Assembly (NCBI GenBank): GCA_964627805.1
Contig: CAZVLA010000012.1
Coordinates: 1-29,231 of the forward strand
Direction of reading: 5' to 3'
Length of the DNA: 29,231 nt
Source: CAZAMI01 sp964627805
GTDB lineage: Archaea > Thermoproteota > Thermoprotei_A > Sulfolobales > NBVN01
A program made the translations under genes and the position numbers. The notes under the pieces were generated by a model. That model searched no databases, was not told where the DNA came from, and worked only from the letters and a program-made list of their open reading frames with translations. The number at the start of each line of letters is the position of its first letter. Position 1 is the first letter of the stretch. Below, piece after piece: positions 1 to 7,879 of this stretch.

Positions 1-789
1 CGTATCGAGGGCTTTAAGTTCTACGGACCCGTTAGGGTGTGGGGTAATCACTACTTCAGAAAACCTGCAGTCGTCGGTCCCTTAAGGTATAGGGGACCTA
101 TGGTAGTTGATGAGTACCTCTTCTTAAGGTCCGTAGCTAAGGCTAAGGTGGTTAAGGTAACTATTACTGGACCGTACACGATAGCTGATTGGTCATTCAA
201 TGAGTACTACAGGAGTAAGGAGGAGTTAGCTTCCGAGTTAGCTAAGATAATTAACGCCGAGATTAAGAAGCTTGAGGAAGCTGGTGCACTATATGTTCAG
301 GTTGATGAACCAGCACTAACTACTCACCCAGACGAGATGGACTGGGCCGTTGATGTAATTAATGAGGCCGTTAAGGGTGTAGGTATTAAGGTCGGGCTAC
401 ACGTATGCTACAGTAACTACAGGGTACTTAAGCCGTACTTCGATAGGTTAAAGGTAAGTCAGTTAGCTCTAGAATTCGCTAATAGGGGCTTCAGGGACTT
501 AAACATACTTAAGGGACTTAATAAGGAGTTAGGCTTCGGAGTTATTGACGTACATAACAGGAGGGTCGAGAGTCCGGAGGAGGTTGCTAGAGCTATTAGG
601 AAGGTAATGAAGATCATAGACCCTAAGTGCCTCTACATAAACCCAGACTGCGGACTTAAGCTACTACCTAGGGAAATAGCTCGTGAGAAACTCAAGTCGA
701 TGGTTGAGGGGGTTAAGTTAGTTAGGAAGGAATTAGCTAGGAAAGGTATTGAATCAATACCGCTTAGGAAGGAAGTTACTTGCCAGTAG
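1..789 (+). CDS. metE: Cobalamin-independent methionine synthase, archaeal MetE (C-terminal part; 5' end outside window)
   Basis: The frame is open from base 1, so the gene is cut by the window edge; the GTG at 37 is internal. About 262 residues are visible, compared with roughly 310-340 for archaeal MetE core proteins. The zinc ligand pattern of the family is intact: His and Cys in HVCYSN (His ligand codon near base 400), a Glu in the following strand (ALEFANRGF), and the last Cys in INPDCGLK. The VQVDEPAL strand is also present. The family transfers a methyl group to make methionine; archaeal short forms may use a methylated corrinoid protein as donor rather than methyltetrahydrofolate (family knowledge, not visible here). 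It ends at TAG 787 and is followed by a symmetrical A5-C-T5 element that probably terminates both this gene and the convergent V4R gene. Confidence 0.93.
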   Translation, partial: RIEGFKFYGPVRVWGNHYFRKPAVVGPLRYRGPMVVDEYLFLRSVAKAKVVKVTITGPYTIADWSFNEYYRSKEELASELAKIINAEIKKLEEAGALYVQVDEPALTTHPDEMDWAVDVINEAVKGVGIKVGLHVCYSNYRVLKPYFDRLKVSQLALEFANRGFRDLNILKGLNKELGFGVIDVHNRRVESPEEVARAIRKVMKIIDPKCLYINPDCGLKLLPREIAREKLKSMVEGVKLVRKELARKGIESIPLRKEVTCQ

Positions 790-790
790 T

Positions 791-801
791 AAAAACTTTT
801 T
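791..801. terminator. Bidirectional T-run terminator between metE and V4R gene
   Basis: The palindromic AAAAACTTTTT lies immediately after the metE stop and downstream of the convergent V4R gene. It gives a T5 run to transcripts from either side. Archaeal RNA polymerase terminates on oligo-T without needing a hairpin. Confidence 0.5.
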
Positions 802-836
802 ACTTAAACCTAAGTTAAAGTTACCTTATATAGGAG

Positions 837-1364
837 TTATTCACTACCCCATGAAATCACGAATTCACAGTATGGGTGACCTAAGCACCTACACTTAACC
901 TCCTTAGCTACACACCTAACGTTAAAGAATGCCTCAGCAGCACCAGCTAGTAAGCCCCTCTCTAAGTGGCAGGAAGGGCCTTCGCACTTACTTAAGGTTG
1001 ATGAGGTAGGTGATTCGTGAATCCTAACAACAGCTTCACCCTCACTAATACTTACTAACTCAACCTTACCGAAGCCTAAATCACTTAAGAAACTAAACAG
1101 CTCCCTAGCGGTTCCTTCAGGGTCGGTTATGCCTTTAGTCTCTAGTCTGTACCTAATCTCCTCAAGTAATCCCTTACCAACCTCCTTACCTACGTAGTAG
1201 AGTAGCCCGGATACTCCAGAACCTACTAACCTACGTACGGACTCATACACAGCCCCGAAGAACCTCGCAGGCAGTATTAAGTACCTCTCCTCACCCTTAC
1301 CTATCCTTAACTTACCTCCACTCATTTCTAACCTATCAATTACTTCCCTACTCAGACCTAACAC
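837..1364 (-). CDS. V4R-domain protein (4-vinyl reductase fold)
   Basis: A 175-residue single-domain protein with the features of the V4R (4VR) small-molecule-binding domain. The GLLYYVGKEVGKGLLEEI helix is near residues 54-71. A Cys-rich C-terminal segment follows, CEGPSCHLERG near residue 127 and VRCVAKEVKCRCLGHPYCEF near 149-168, which in this family probably binds a metal or heme-like ligand. Such stand-alone proteins act as sensors or assembly factors; the ligand cannot be inferred here. The annotated GTG at 1364 overlaps the strong SD sequence GGAGGTG (1368-1362). The codon that sits 6 nt after that SD is CTG at 1355-1353, so translation may begin there, giving a protein 3 residues shorter. 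It is transcribed away from the sRNA and apgM. Confidence 0.8.
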   Translation of the reverse strand: MLGLSREVIDRLEMSGGKLRIGKGEERYLILPARFFGAVYESVRRLVGSGVSGLLYYVGKEVGKGLLEEIRYRLETKGITDPEGTARELFSFLSDLGFGKVELVSISEGEAVVRIHESPTSSTLSKCEGPSCHLERGLLAGAAEAFFNVRCVAKEVKCRCLGHPYCEFVISWGSE

Positions 1365-1472
1365 CTCCCTAATACATCACTAACTACCTTATTAGGGATT
1401 CTTAATTAGCTACTATTAACTAATTAATTAGGTTAGGTAGTTCATAGTTATTAAGTATTTAAGTAACTAATT

Positions 1473-1533
1473 AGTTGAGTGATGAACGCTGGAACTTCTG
1501 AGGTGTGATGTGGGCTAGGATAGCTGACTACTT
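1473..1533 (+). ncRNA. C/D box sRNA (2'-O-methylation guide)
   Basis: A complete archaeal C/D architecture can be read directly. Box C is GTGATGA (1479-1485), followed by a 12-nt guide ACGCTGGAACTT (1486-1497) and box D' CTGA (1498-1501). A 3-nt spacer leads to box C' GTGATGT (1505-1511), a 12-nt guide GGGCTAGGATAG (1512-1523) and box D CTGA (1524-1527). Both guides have the canonical 12-nt length and three of the four boxes are perfect. By the box D plus five rule the predicted targets are 5'-AAGUUCCAGCGU with Um at the fifth base, and 5'-CUAUCCUAGCCC with Cm at the fifth base. I do not recognise the target RNAs. A TATA-like TATTTAAGTAA lies just upstream (about 1455-1465). The RNA would act in an L7Ae/Nop5/fibrillarin complex. 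Ends are approximate. Confidence 0.9.
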
Positions 1534-1630
1534 AAGTAATACTACTTAGTGCTGACTCATTCACTCATTAATTAATGTATTAAGCACCTACTTAATTAGT
1601 ACCTACGTACCTACTAATTAGGTGGTTTAG

Positions 1631-2902
1631 ATGGTTAAGCTACTCTACGTAGTACTTGATGGTGTAGCTGATAGGCTATCGGATAAGGTAACTACTCTAG
1701 AACTGAGTGAGAAGCCAGGGCTTGATGAGTTAGCTAGGAGGGGTGTATGTGGTGTTATGTACACCATAGGTAAGGGGTACGCACCAGAGAGTGACGCGGC
1801 GGTTATCTCAATACTAGGTTATAACCCTGAGGAGGTCTACACAGGCAGGGGTCCTTTAGAGGCTTTAGGTGCTGGTTTAAGGATTAGGGAGGGTTACGAA
1901 GTAGCTTTCAGAGCTAACTTCGCCACGGTCGAGCCAGGTACTAGGAAGTTAATTGATAGGAGGGTCGGTAGGTCATTAAGTACCGAGGAAGCTAGGGAAT
2001 TAGCTAAGGCACTTGACGGTATGGAGCTAGGTATCTACGGTGGTTATGTAAGGTTTAAGGCTACGGTAGGTCATAGGGCAGTAGTCATTATAGGTAGTAG
2101 GGAGTTTAGGTTATCACCTATGGTCGATAATAGTGACCCAGCATACACTAGGAAGGGATTCATTAGCGTGGCTGTTAAGGATTTCAGGCCCTTCATTAAG
2201 GAGGTAGTACCCCTAGAAGATACTGAGGAAGCTAGGAGAACTGCTGAATTAGCTAATAGGTTCATTGAGAAGTCACTGGAGGTACTTAAGGATCACCCAG
2301 TAAATAGGGAGAGGGTTAGGAGGGGCTTACTACCGGCTAATGCAGTACTACTTAGGGACGCAGGTGGTGAGTTACCTAAGGCTGAGCCACTACCTAGGAA
2401 GTACGGACTTAAGTTCGCATTCATAGCTGAGATGCCTGTCGAGTTAGGTATAGGTAGGGCATTCGGTGCTTACGTACTTGAGGTTGAGCCAGCTACTGAG
2501 AACCCAGCGGTTGCGTACCCAGAGAGGTTGGAGAAGGCTCTTAAGTTACTTAACGAGTACGACGTGGTTTACGTACACCTTAAAGGACCTGACGAACCCG
2601 GTCATGATAGGGATTTGGAACTTAAGCGTAGGAGGGTTGAGGAGATTGATAAGTACTTCATAAGGCCCCTACTGGATAAGGCACCTAAGGACTTAAACAT
2701 ACTGGTTACCGCCGACCACGCAACACCACCTAGCGTAGGTGCACATACGGACGACCCCGTACCCGTAGTAGTTGCTGGCCCGAGGATTAAGGCTGACTCA
2801 GTAAGTAGGTTTACCGAGAAGGAATGCCTTAAGGGGTCACTAGGTACTATAGAGCATGGGTGGGAGCTACTACCTAAGGTACTTAAGTTAATTAGGACCT
2901 AA
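1631..2902 (+). CDS. apgM: 2,3-bisphosphoglycerate-independent phosphoglycerate mutase, ApgM type
   Basis: 423 residues, the normal length for archaeal ApgM, which interconverts 3- and 2-phosphoglycerate in glycolysis and gluconeogenesis. It belongs to the alkaline phosphatase superfamily. Metal-site residues are visible at both ends: Asp10 in VVLDGVADR, the nucleophile Ser54 in PESDAA, DEPGHD in the second half, and TADHATPP near residue 360 with HTDDPVP just after. GRGPLEALGAGL is the typical ApgM loop. The ATG at 1631 is preceded by GGTGG with a 5-nt spacer, so the start is well supported. The last 11 bases overlap the end of the convergent fumarase beta gene. The gap upstream holds the C/D sRNA and A/T-rich promoter-like elements near 1566-1580 and 1589-1600. 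Confidence 0.96.
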   Translation: MVKLLYVVLDGVADRLSDKVTTLELSEKPGLDELARRGVCGVMYTIGKGYAPESDAAVISILGYNPEEVYTGRGPLEALGAGLRIREGYEVAFRANFATVEPGTRKLIDRRVGRSLSTEEARELAKALDGMELGIYGGYVRFKATVGHRAVVIIGSREFRLSPMVDNSDPAYTRKGFISVAVKDFRPFIKEVVPLEDTEEARRTAELANRFIEKSLEVLKDHPVNRERVRRGLLPANAVLLRDAGGELPKAEPLPRKYGLKFAFIAEMPVELGIGRAFGAYVLEVEPATENPAVAYPERLEKALKLLNEYDVVYVHLKGPDEPGHDRDLELKRRRVEEIDKYFIRPLLDKAPKDLNILVTADHATPPSVGAHTDDPVPVVVAGPRIKADSVSRFTEKECLKGSLGTIEHGWELLPKVLKLIRT

Positions 2903-3476
2903 TCAATTCTTTAATAACTTCATAAGCCCTCCTAATTACTCCATCCCTTAAGTAATTACCCCTAGAATCCATAGTAACTATAGCAGGTCCTAAACCATCA
3001 ACTCTAAGAACCCATAGGGCCTCAGGTACCCCTAGATCTAGCCAGTAAACATTAACTACCTCCTTAACGGCCTTAGTAATTAGTGATGCCGTACCACCCA
3101 CTAACTCAACGTAAGCACCCCCGAACCTACGGAAAGCATCCCGGGATAACTCCCCTAGACCACCCTTACCAATGAATAGTACGGGACCTACGGCCTTAAT
3201 CAACTCAGCTACTAAGTGATCCATCCTAGCACTCGTAGTAGGGCCTATCGACTTAATTACGTACTTACCACCACGTAACTTAACTATGGGGCCAGCATGG
3301 AATACGCCCCAGCACCTAATGTTTATAGGTAATCCCTTACCCTCCCTAACCATCCTTAAGTACCTAACCTTACCTAAATCACGCATAGTAACTACTAAGC
3401 CACTTAAGTAGATAACCTCACCTACCCTTAATTCATTAATTACTTTAGGGTTCGTAGGTAGTTTAACTACCCTCAA
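2892..3476 (-). CDS. fumB: Fumarate hydratase class I, beta subunit (C-terminal domain)
   Basis: Small subunit of the two-chain iron-sulfur fumarase, hydrating fumarate to malate in the citric acid cycle. The swivelling beta-domain signatures are in order: LRVGEVIYLSG, FHAGPIV, GPTTSARMD, GKGG, and VWLDLGVPEALW-like residues near the end. The frame is open to GTG 3488, but GTG codons there lie within the SD-like GGTGGTGG. The TTG at 3476 sits 6 nt after GGTG, like most starts in this window, so I use TTG and a protein of 194 residues. It begins 1 base after the stop of the alpha subunit gene, so the two are translationally coupled. A tartrate dehydratase-like specificity cannot be excluded from sequence alone, but no tartrate genes are nearby. 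Confidence 0.92.
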   Translation of the reverse strand: MRVVKLPTNPKVINELRVGEVIYLSGLVVTMRDLGKVRYLRMVREGKGLPINIRCWGVFHAGPIVKLRGGKYVIKSIGPTTSARMDHLVAELIKAVGPVLFIGKGGLGELSRDAFRRFGGAYVELVGGTASLITKAVKEVVNVYWLDLGVPEALWVLRVDGLGPAIVTMDSRGNYLRDGVIRRAYEVIKELIRS

Positions 3477-3477
3477 A

Positions 3478-4413
3478 CTAACCACCACCTAACCAGGGAG
3501 GCAGCCAGAAGTCGTTGGGATCCTCCCTAACCCTACCATCACTACTAATAACTACCCTAGACCTCCTCAACGCCCAGCATGAGTAAGTAATAGCTACCGC
3601 TAGGGTCGCTGGGTGCCTAAAGCCGTACTCTACATGGACGTCTAGGGCAGTCACTAACCCACCTAAACCCATAGGTCCTAGACCTAACTTATTGATTTCC
3701 CTAAGTAACTCAAGCTCTAACTTAGCTACGTACTCCTCACGATGCCTCTCACCAACCCTCCTTAAGTAGAGCGCCTTACGAGATAGTAACTCAGCAACAT
3801 CAGCTGAACCCGCAATACCTACACCAATAATTACTGGTGGGCATGGCTTAGGACCGGCATCAATCACGGACTTAAGCACGCACTCCTTAACACCCTCAAT
3901 ACCCTTAGACGGCGGTACCATACATAACTGAGACACGTACTCACTACCGCCACCCTTAGCTACGAACGTAACGTCAAGTTCATCACCGTCAGTGAGTTCA
4001 GTATGGATTACCGGGAAGTACTTACCTAAGTTATTACCTGAGTTAGTGTTAGTGAATGGATCTACCGCGTTAGGCCTTAGGAAACCCTCACTAGTTAACT
4101 CACTAATTACGTCCCTAATCAGTCCCTCAAGCTCCGAAGTACTTAGTGGGAAGTCCCTACCTAACCTAATGAAGAACGTAGGTATTCCAGTATCTTGGCA
4201 TAGGGGTACTTCAGACCTTGAAGCTACATAGACAGCCTTAAGCATTACCTCAAGAACCCTACGAGGTAGTTCAGACTCTACCTCATAGTACCTATGGAGT
4301 GCCTCCCAAACATCCTTAGGCACTCTAGTAACGGCGGTTATGACGCTCTTACGGAGCACCTCCTTAACAGTACTTACTAACCCACCCAATACACTACCCA
4401 AGTACCGTCTCAA
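3478..4413 (-). CDS. fumA: Fumarate hydratase class I, alpha subunit (Fe-S domain)
   Basis: 311 residues, the usual size of the large subunit of two-chain class I fumarases and TtdA-like dehydratases. The three cysteines expected to bind the [4Fe-4S] cluster are visible: Cys72 in LCQDTG, Cys191 in KPCPP, and Cys279 in YSCWALRR. NSGNNLGKYFP, AKGGGSEY and GLGPMGLGG are also characteristic. The start is uncertain: TTG 4413 is the first candidate and has no clear GGTG at normal spacing. The TATA-like element at about 4461-4473 would place the transcript start about 25 nt upstream of it. It forms an operon with the beta subunit and is divergent from the KaiC-like gene, which shares the same A/T-rich element. 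Confidence 0.93.
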   Translation of the reverse strand: MRRYLGSVLGGLVSTVKEVLRKSVITAVTRVPKDVWEALHRYYEVESELPRRVLEVMLKAVYVASRSEVPLCQDTGIPTFFIRLGRDFPLSTSELEGLIRDVISELTSEGFLRPNAVDPFTNTNSGNNLGKYFPVIHTELTDGDELDVTFVAKGGGSEYVSQLCMVPPSKGIEGVKECVLKSVIDAGPKPCPPVIIGVGIAGSADVAELLSRKALYLRRVGERHREEYVAKLELELLREINKLGLGPMGLGGLVTALDVHVEYGFRHPATLAVAITYSCWALRRSRVVISSDGRVREDPNDFWLPPWLGGG

Positions 4414-4460
4414 GACAGTAACTTAAATCATTAAGTGACACTCCATCGCTACACTACATC

Positions 4461-4473
4461 ACTATTTAATAAT
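4461..4473. promoter_or_regulatory. Shared bidirectional TATA-like element
   Basis: ACTATTTAATAAT is the only strong A/T element between the divergent fumarase and KaiC-like genes. Read on the plus strand it lies about 35 nt before the KaiC-like ATG at 4505, with the SD between. Read on the minus strand it gives ATTATTAAATAGT ahead of the fumarase alpha gene. Its near symmetry would let TBP bind in either direction. The assignment is inferred from spacing. Confidence 0.5.
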
Positions 4474-4504
4474 CTTGGGTTAGGGATAGTAGTTGGTGGT
4501 GCGG

Positions 4505-5263
4505 ATGCCTCTAGACAGGATAAAGACCGGGATACCCGGGATGGATGAGATACTCCACGGAGGGATACCTAAGCGTAACGTAGTGCTACTATCCGGTGGT
4601 CCAGGGACTGGTAAGTCGATCTTCGGCCAGCAATTCCTGTGGAACGGCTTGAAGGCTGGTGAGCCCGGGGTCTTCGTAGCTCTTGAGGAACACCCAGTAC
4701 AGGTAAGGATAAACATGTCTCAGTTCGGGTGGGACGTAAGGCCTTACGAGGAGCAGGGACTATTCGCTATGGTTGATGCGTTCACGGGAGGTATTGGTGA
4801 GGCAGCTAAGAGGGAGAGGTACGTAGTTAGGGATCCAGACGACGTCGACATGCTCGTTGACGTACTTAGGCAGGCCATAAGGGATGTTAGGGCGGTTAGG
4901 GTAGTTGTTGATTCAGTATCTACTCTATACCTAACTAAGCCAGCAGTCGCTAGGGGTACCGTAATGAAGCTTAAGAGAGTCTTAAGTGGGTTAGGGACTA
5001 CCTCAATACTGGTGTCGCAGGTATCAGTTACTGAGAGGGGCTTCGGCGGGCCCGGCGTTGAGCACGCTGTCGACGGCATAATAAGGCTTGACCTAGACGA
5101 GATTAACGGTGAGTTAGTTAGGTCCTTACTAATATGGAAGATGAGGGGTACGTCACACTCAATGAGGAGGCACCCATTCAAGATAACTGATAAGGGTATT
5201 ATAGTGTTTCATGATAAGGTACTTAAGTTCACGCGTATGGGTTATGTTGAGGAGCGTGCTTAA
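4505..5263 (+). CDS. KaiC-like RecA-superfamily ATPase, single domain
   Basis: 252 residues, one KaiC/RadA-like ATPase domain. The N-terminal IKTGIPGMDEILHGGIP is the usual lead-in, followed by Walker A GGPGTGKS (about residues 31-38), the Glu pair in ALEEHP that acts in catalysis, Walker B VVVDSVS, and the KaiC-family motif KMRGTSHSMRRHPF near the C terminus. Archaeal single-domain KaiC proteins are ATP-binding signalling or regulatory proteins, often phosphorylated; there is no reason to infer a clock here. ATG 4505 is chosen because GGTGG (4495-4499) precedes it by 5 nt; the TTG at 4493 starts upstream of that SD. It stands alone, ending at a bidirectional terminator. Confidence 0.9.
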   Translation: MPLDRIKTGIPGMDEILHGGIPKRNVVLLSGGPGTGKSIFGQQFLWNGLKAGEPGVFVALEEHPVQVRINMSQFGWDVRPYEEQGLFAMVDAFTGGIGEAAKRERYVVRDPDDVDMLVDVLRQAIRDVRAVRVVVDSVSTLYLTKPAVARGTVMKLKRVLSGLGTTSILVSQVSVTERGFGGPGVEHAVDGIIRLDLDEINGELVRSLLIWKMRGTSHSMRRHPFKITDKGIIVFHDKVLKFTRMGYVEERA

Positions 5264-5277
5264 CCTAGTCAATACTT

Positions 5278-5288
5278 AAAAAGTTTTT
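5278..5288. terminator. Bidirectional T-run terminator
   Basis: The palindromic AAAAAGTTTTT lies between the convergent KaiC-like gene and the Thr-stalk surface protein gene, giving T5 runs in both directions. It is the same design as the element after metE. Confidence 0.5.
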
Positions 5289-5308
5289 ATTACCTAGTAC
5301 TACTACCT

Positions 5309-7006
5309 CTACCTCCTCCTAGCTAACCCAGCTACTATAGCAGCTATTACCACCGCGAACGCCCCTATCAGCACTAAGTTAGTGGTGCTTACTACGGGCT
5401 TCTCAACGTACTTGGTGGTCGTGGTGGTTACGGTGCTGGTTAAGGTCTTAGTAGTCGTTAATTCCTTAGTTACGGTCTTAGTAATTACTGAAGTTACCTC
5501 CTTACTCACGGTCACGGTCTTAGTTACTGTAATTGGTAAAGTCACGGTCTTCGTAGGTACCTTAGTAGGTGGTGCTGGTGGTGTAGTTGTTACTGCAGCA
5601 CCCTTAGCCACTAACTCAGCACCTGCGTAGGGTAGGTCACTTAATGAGGTCTCACCCTTAGCTACTACCTTACCTCCAGAACCTACGTAGTAGACCTCGA
5701 TGGTTGATGGTATTGGTGACTTAATACCCATTAGCTCGAGGAACGATAGCTTCTTAGAGAACTCACTTAAGTAGTCCCTTAACTCAGCAAGTCCCTCCTT
5801 AACTAACTCCTTAGGTGATCCACTACCCACCCACTTAAGCTTACCCGTAGTTACGTTTAGTAGCATTGAGAACTCCGTACTACTTAAGCTGATATGGAGC
5901 TTCACAGTACCTTCGTAGGGATACACTGGGGTTATCTTGGGTGACTTACTTGGTGTGAACTTCTCCATGAATGACGGTGGGGGCATACTAACCTTAAACT
6001 TAGCAGTACCACCACTAGCTACTGACGCTGCCTGCGATGACAGTGCCGATATCACCATACCTAACTTACTTAACTCCCTAGAACATGCCCTACTAACGTT
6101 CTTGTACCCCTTAATATCCCCGTGGATCATGAAGTCAGCAGCAACCTTAAACTTAGCACCTGATGCTTCATTCGCGTACTTATAGCCAGCTATTAGTAAT
6201 TCGTACTTACCACCTATCTTTAGGTCCTTAAAGCTATTCTCTAAGCACCACTTAAGCTTATCAACGTCACTACTACTTAATACACCCATCTTAACACCAC
6301 TACTTATTAGGTCCTTAATGGATACCTCAGCATAGCCATTAATTACTAATGAATTACCTTCCTTAGTGATTACTAGCTTCTTAAACTTAATGAATGATAA
6401 GCCACTCGACGCTAACTTACTATTGACTAGCTCGGAGATGTCCGTACCTACCGGTAACTTAGTACTTAAGTTAGTACCAGTAACTACCGCATTGAATGCT
6501 ATGTCAGCTACGTAGGGGTTAGCATTAACTACTAACTTCTTAATAGTTAGTGAGTTCCTCTTGACCTCCTTAGGTGTTGCGTTAATTACCGTTAACCCAC
6601 CTAACGCATTAACATTAAGTACCTTCTTACTAGCTACTGAGGACCCCTCAAGACCACCACTACTCTCAATTACGAACTTCTGGGAAGCTACGCCACTAGC
6701 CTTACCACTCGTGAAGGCACCACCACCCCTAACTGTTAAGGTGATTGTGTCGCTACTCTCCCTATACTTAATTATTAAGTCCAGCGAACCTGAGGTAGGC
6801 TTCGGTGATGGCTTACTCTGCTTAATCACTAGATTAAGTACGTAGTTTACCGAGAACGTACCGTCACTATATACGTAGATCCTCATTGAAGGCTTCATAA
6901 CTATAGGCGGTACTGCTTGAGCCGTCACTACATACGCTAAAGACCCTACTAACGCCATAGCTATAGCCACAGCCAGTACCGCAGTAACGTACCTAGTACG
7001 TACCAT
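5309..7006 (-). CDS. Exported surface protein with Thr-rich stalk and C-terminal membrane anchor
   Basis: 565 residues. I do not recognise the main domain. An N-terminal signal peptide is clear (MVRTRY, then a hydrophobic run ending in VVTAQA). A beta-rich extracellular region of about 430 residues follows, then a low-complexity Thr/Val/Lys stalk (about residues 480-535, repeated TKTVT-like units). The C terminus is a transmembrane helix (LVLIGAFAVVIAAIVAGLA) and a basic RRR tail. This layout is typical of archaeal S-layer-associated or adhesin-like proteins. The longer frame begins at 7078, but ATG 7006 is preferred. It begins the signal peptide, has GGAGA 7 nt upstream, and follows a TATA-like element (CTTAAATA complement, 7038-7045). 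It lies downstream of a pilin-like gene on the same strand, so the two may function together at the cell surface. Confidence 0.8.
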   Translation of the reverse strand: MVRTRYVTAVLAVAIAMALVGSLAYVVTAQAVPPIVMKPSMRIYVYSDGTFSVNYVLNLVIKQSKPSPKPTSGSLDLIIKYRESSDTITLTVRGGGAFTSGKASGVASQKFVIESSGGLEGSSVASKKVLNVNALGGLTVINATPKEVKRNSLTIKKLVVNANPYVADIAFNAVVTGTNLSTKLPVGTDISELVNSKLASSGLSFIKFKKLVITKEGNSLVINGYAEVSIKDLISSGVKMGVLSSSDVDKLKWCLENSFKDLKIGGKYELLIAGYKYANEASGAKFKVAADFMIHGDIKGYKNVSRACSRELSKLGMVISALSSQAASVASGGTAKFKVSMPPPSFMEKFTPSKSPKITPVYPYEGTVKLHISLSSTEFSMLLNVTTGKLKWVGSGSPKELVKEGLAELRDYLSEFSKKLSFLELMGIKSPIPSTIEVYYVGSGGKVVAKGETSLSDLPYAGAELVAKGAAVTTTPPAPPTKVPTKTVTLPITVTKTVTVSKEVTSVITKTVTKELTTTKTLTSTVTTTTTKYVEKPVVSTTNLVLIGAFAVVIAAIVAGLARRR

Positions 7007-7111
7007 GATATATCTCCAAGAGAATGCGTGGAACACCCTTAAATACCTTACTAGAAACTCTGCCTCACAGAAAAACATTAATTAAAAAGTAGTTAGTTTT
7101 AAGGTAAGACA

Positions 7112-7738
7112 TTACGGTAGTACTATCTCCTTCGGGTACTCCTTACCAGCAGCAGTATGCAACTTAATCTCAATACTAGTACCATGCTTAAAATCAGCCG
7201 TTACTCCTCCTGGATTACCAGGGCCTGGTATTAATATCACTATAGTCATGTCCTGACCAGCCTTCAGAGGAACTCCATTCTTAAAATCAAATGATGTCAC
7301 AGTAGCCACATTCTTATCTAACGTTATACTATAGCTGGCACTTAAGTTAATATAAACACCATTAAGATATCCCACAGCGCTAGCGTTAACTATGTTGTTA
7401 GCAGTGAATGCTATCTTCTTATTCATAACATATCCGTACTGCGTTGAGTTAGGTAAGTTTAGTGATGCCCAAGCGTCGTGGGGTCTTCCGTTTATGAATA
7501 TTTCGTCTATTGTTGCGTCTGATGATCCTGCATTCCTAACCTGAAGTACTACGACCCAGGTTCCGTATGTGTCATTCCAGTCTGCGTATGCGTTTATTAT
7601 CTCTAGCTTCTCGTATCTCGTGAACAGTCCTACTATACCGGTTATCCAGAATGCTACGGCTACCGCGATTGCGATGGCGACAGCAACGATAATCACAGTA
7701 GCTATTACCGGGGATATACCTTTCCTCAGCATTCTCAC
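7112..7738 (-). CDS. Archaeal type IV pilin-like protein (class III signal peptide)
   Basis: 208 residues. The N terminus MRMLRKG followed by ISPVIATVIIVAVAIAIAVA is a prepilin peptidase (PibD/EppA-type) signal with predicted cleavage after Gly7, then the hydrophobic assembly helix of archaeal type IV pilins. The remainder is beta-rich (TWVVVLQVRNAGSS, INGRP) and ends in PGPGNPGG, FKHGTSIEI and GKEYP motifs shared with the paralog at 8880-9527. The start is GTG 7738, with GGTGA 7 nt upstream. An A/T-rich promoter lies at 7771-7787. The mature protein should be in an extracellular filament or membrane. It is divergent from its paralog, with the macro-domain gene between them. Confidence 0.85.
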   Translation of the reverse strand: MRMLRKGISPVIATVIIVAVAIAIAVAVAFWITGIVGLFTRYEKLEIINAYADWNDTYGTWVVVLQVRNAGSSDATIDEIFINGRPHDAWASLNLPNSTQYGYVMNKKIAFTANNIVNASAVGYLNGVYINLSASYSITLDKNVATVTSFDFKNGVPLKAGQDMTIVILIPGPGNPGGVTADFKHGTSIEIKLHTAAGKEYPKEIVLP

Positions 7739-7770
7739 TATTTACTCACCTACATAAACTTTCGTGTTGA

Positions 7771-7787
7771 ATTAATAAAATTTATTT
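7771..7787 (-). promoter_or_regulatory. Promoter of pilin-like gene 1
   Basis: On the minus strand the sequence reads AAATTTTATTAAT about 35-45 nt before the GTG 7738 start, giving an inferred leader of roughly 14 nt containing the SD. The pilin paralog has a closely similar element at 8823-8840, which suggests the two are expressed under the same conditions. Confidence 0.5.
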
Positions 7788-7879
7788 ACTTGAGTACGTT
7801 CTCCGGTAGTATTACCTGTGCTTACTTACCGTGAGAAACTGTTTTATTTTTGTTTTATGTATTCTGTGACTTACTTTAA

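Noticed and set aside
4505..5263. KaiC-like gene as part of a circadian clock
   Set aside because: Single domain only, no KaiA or KaiB nearby; archaeal KaiC homologs are widespread in other roles.
7840..7860. T-rich stretch on the plus strand as a terminator
   Set aside because: No plus-strand gene ends upstream of it; it is more likely upstream A-rich DNA of pilin-like gene 1.
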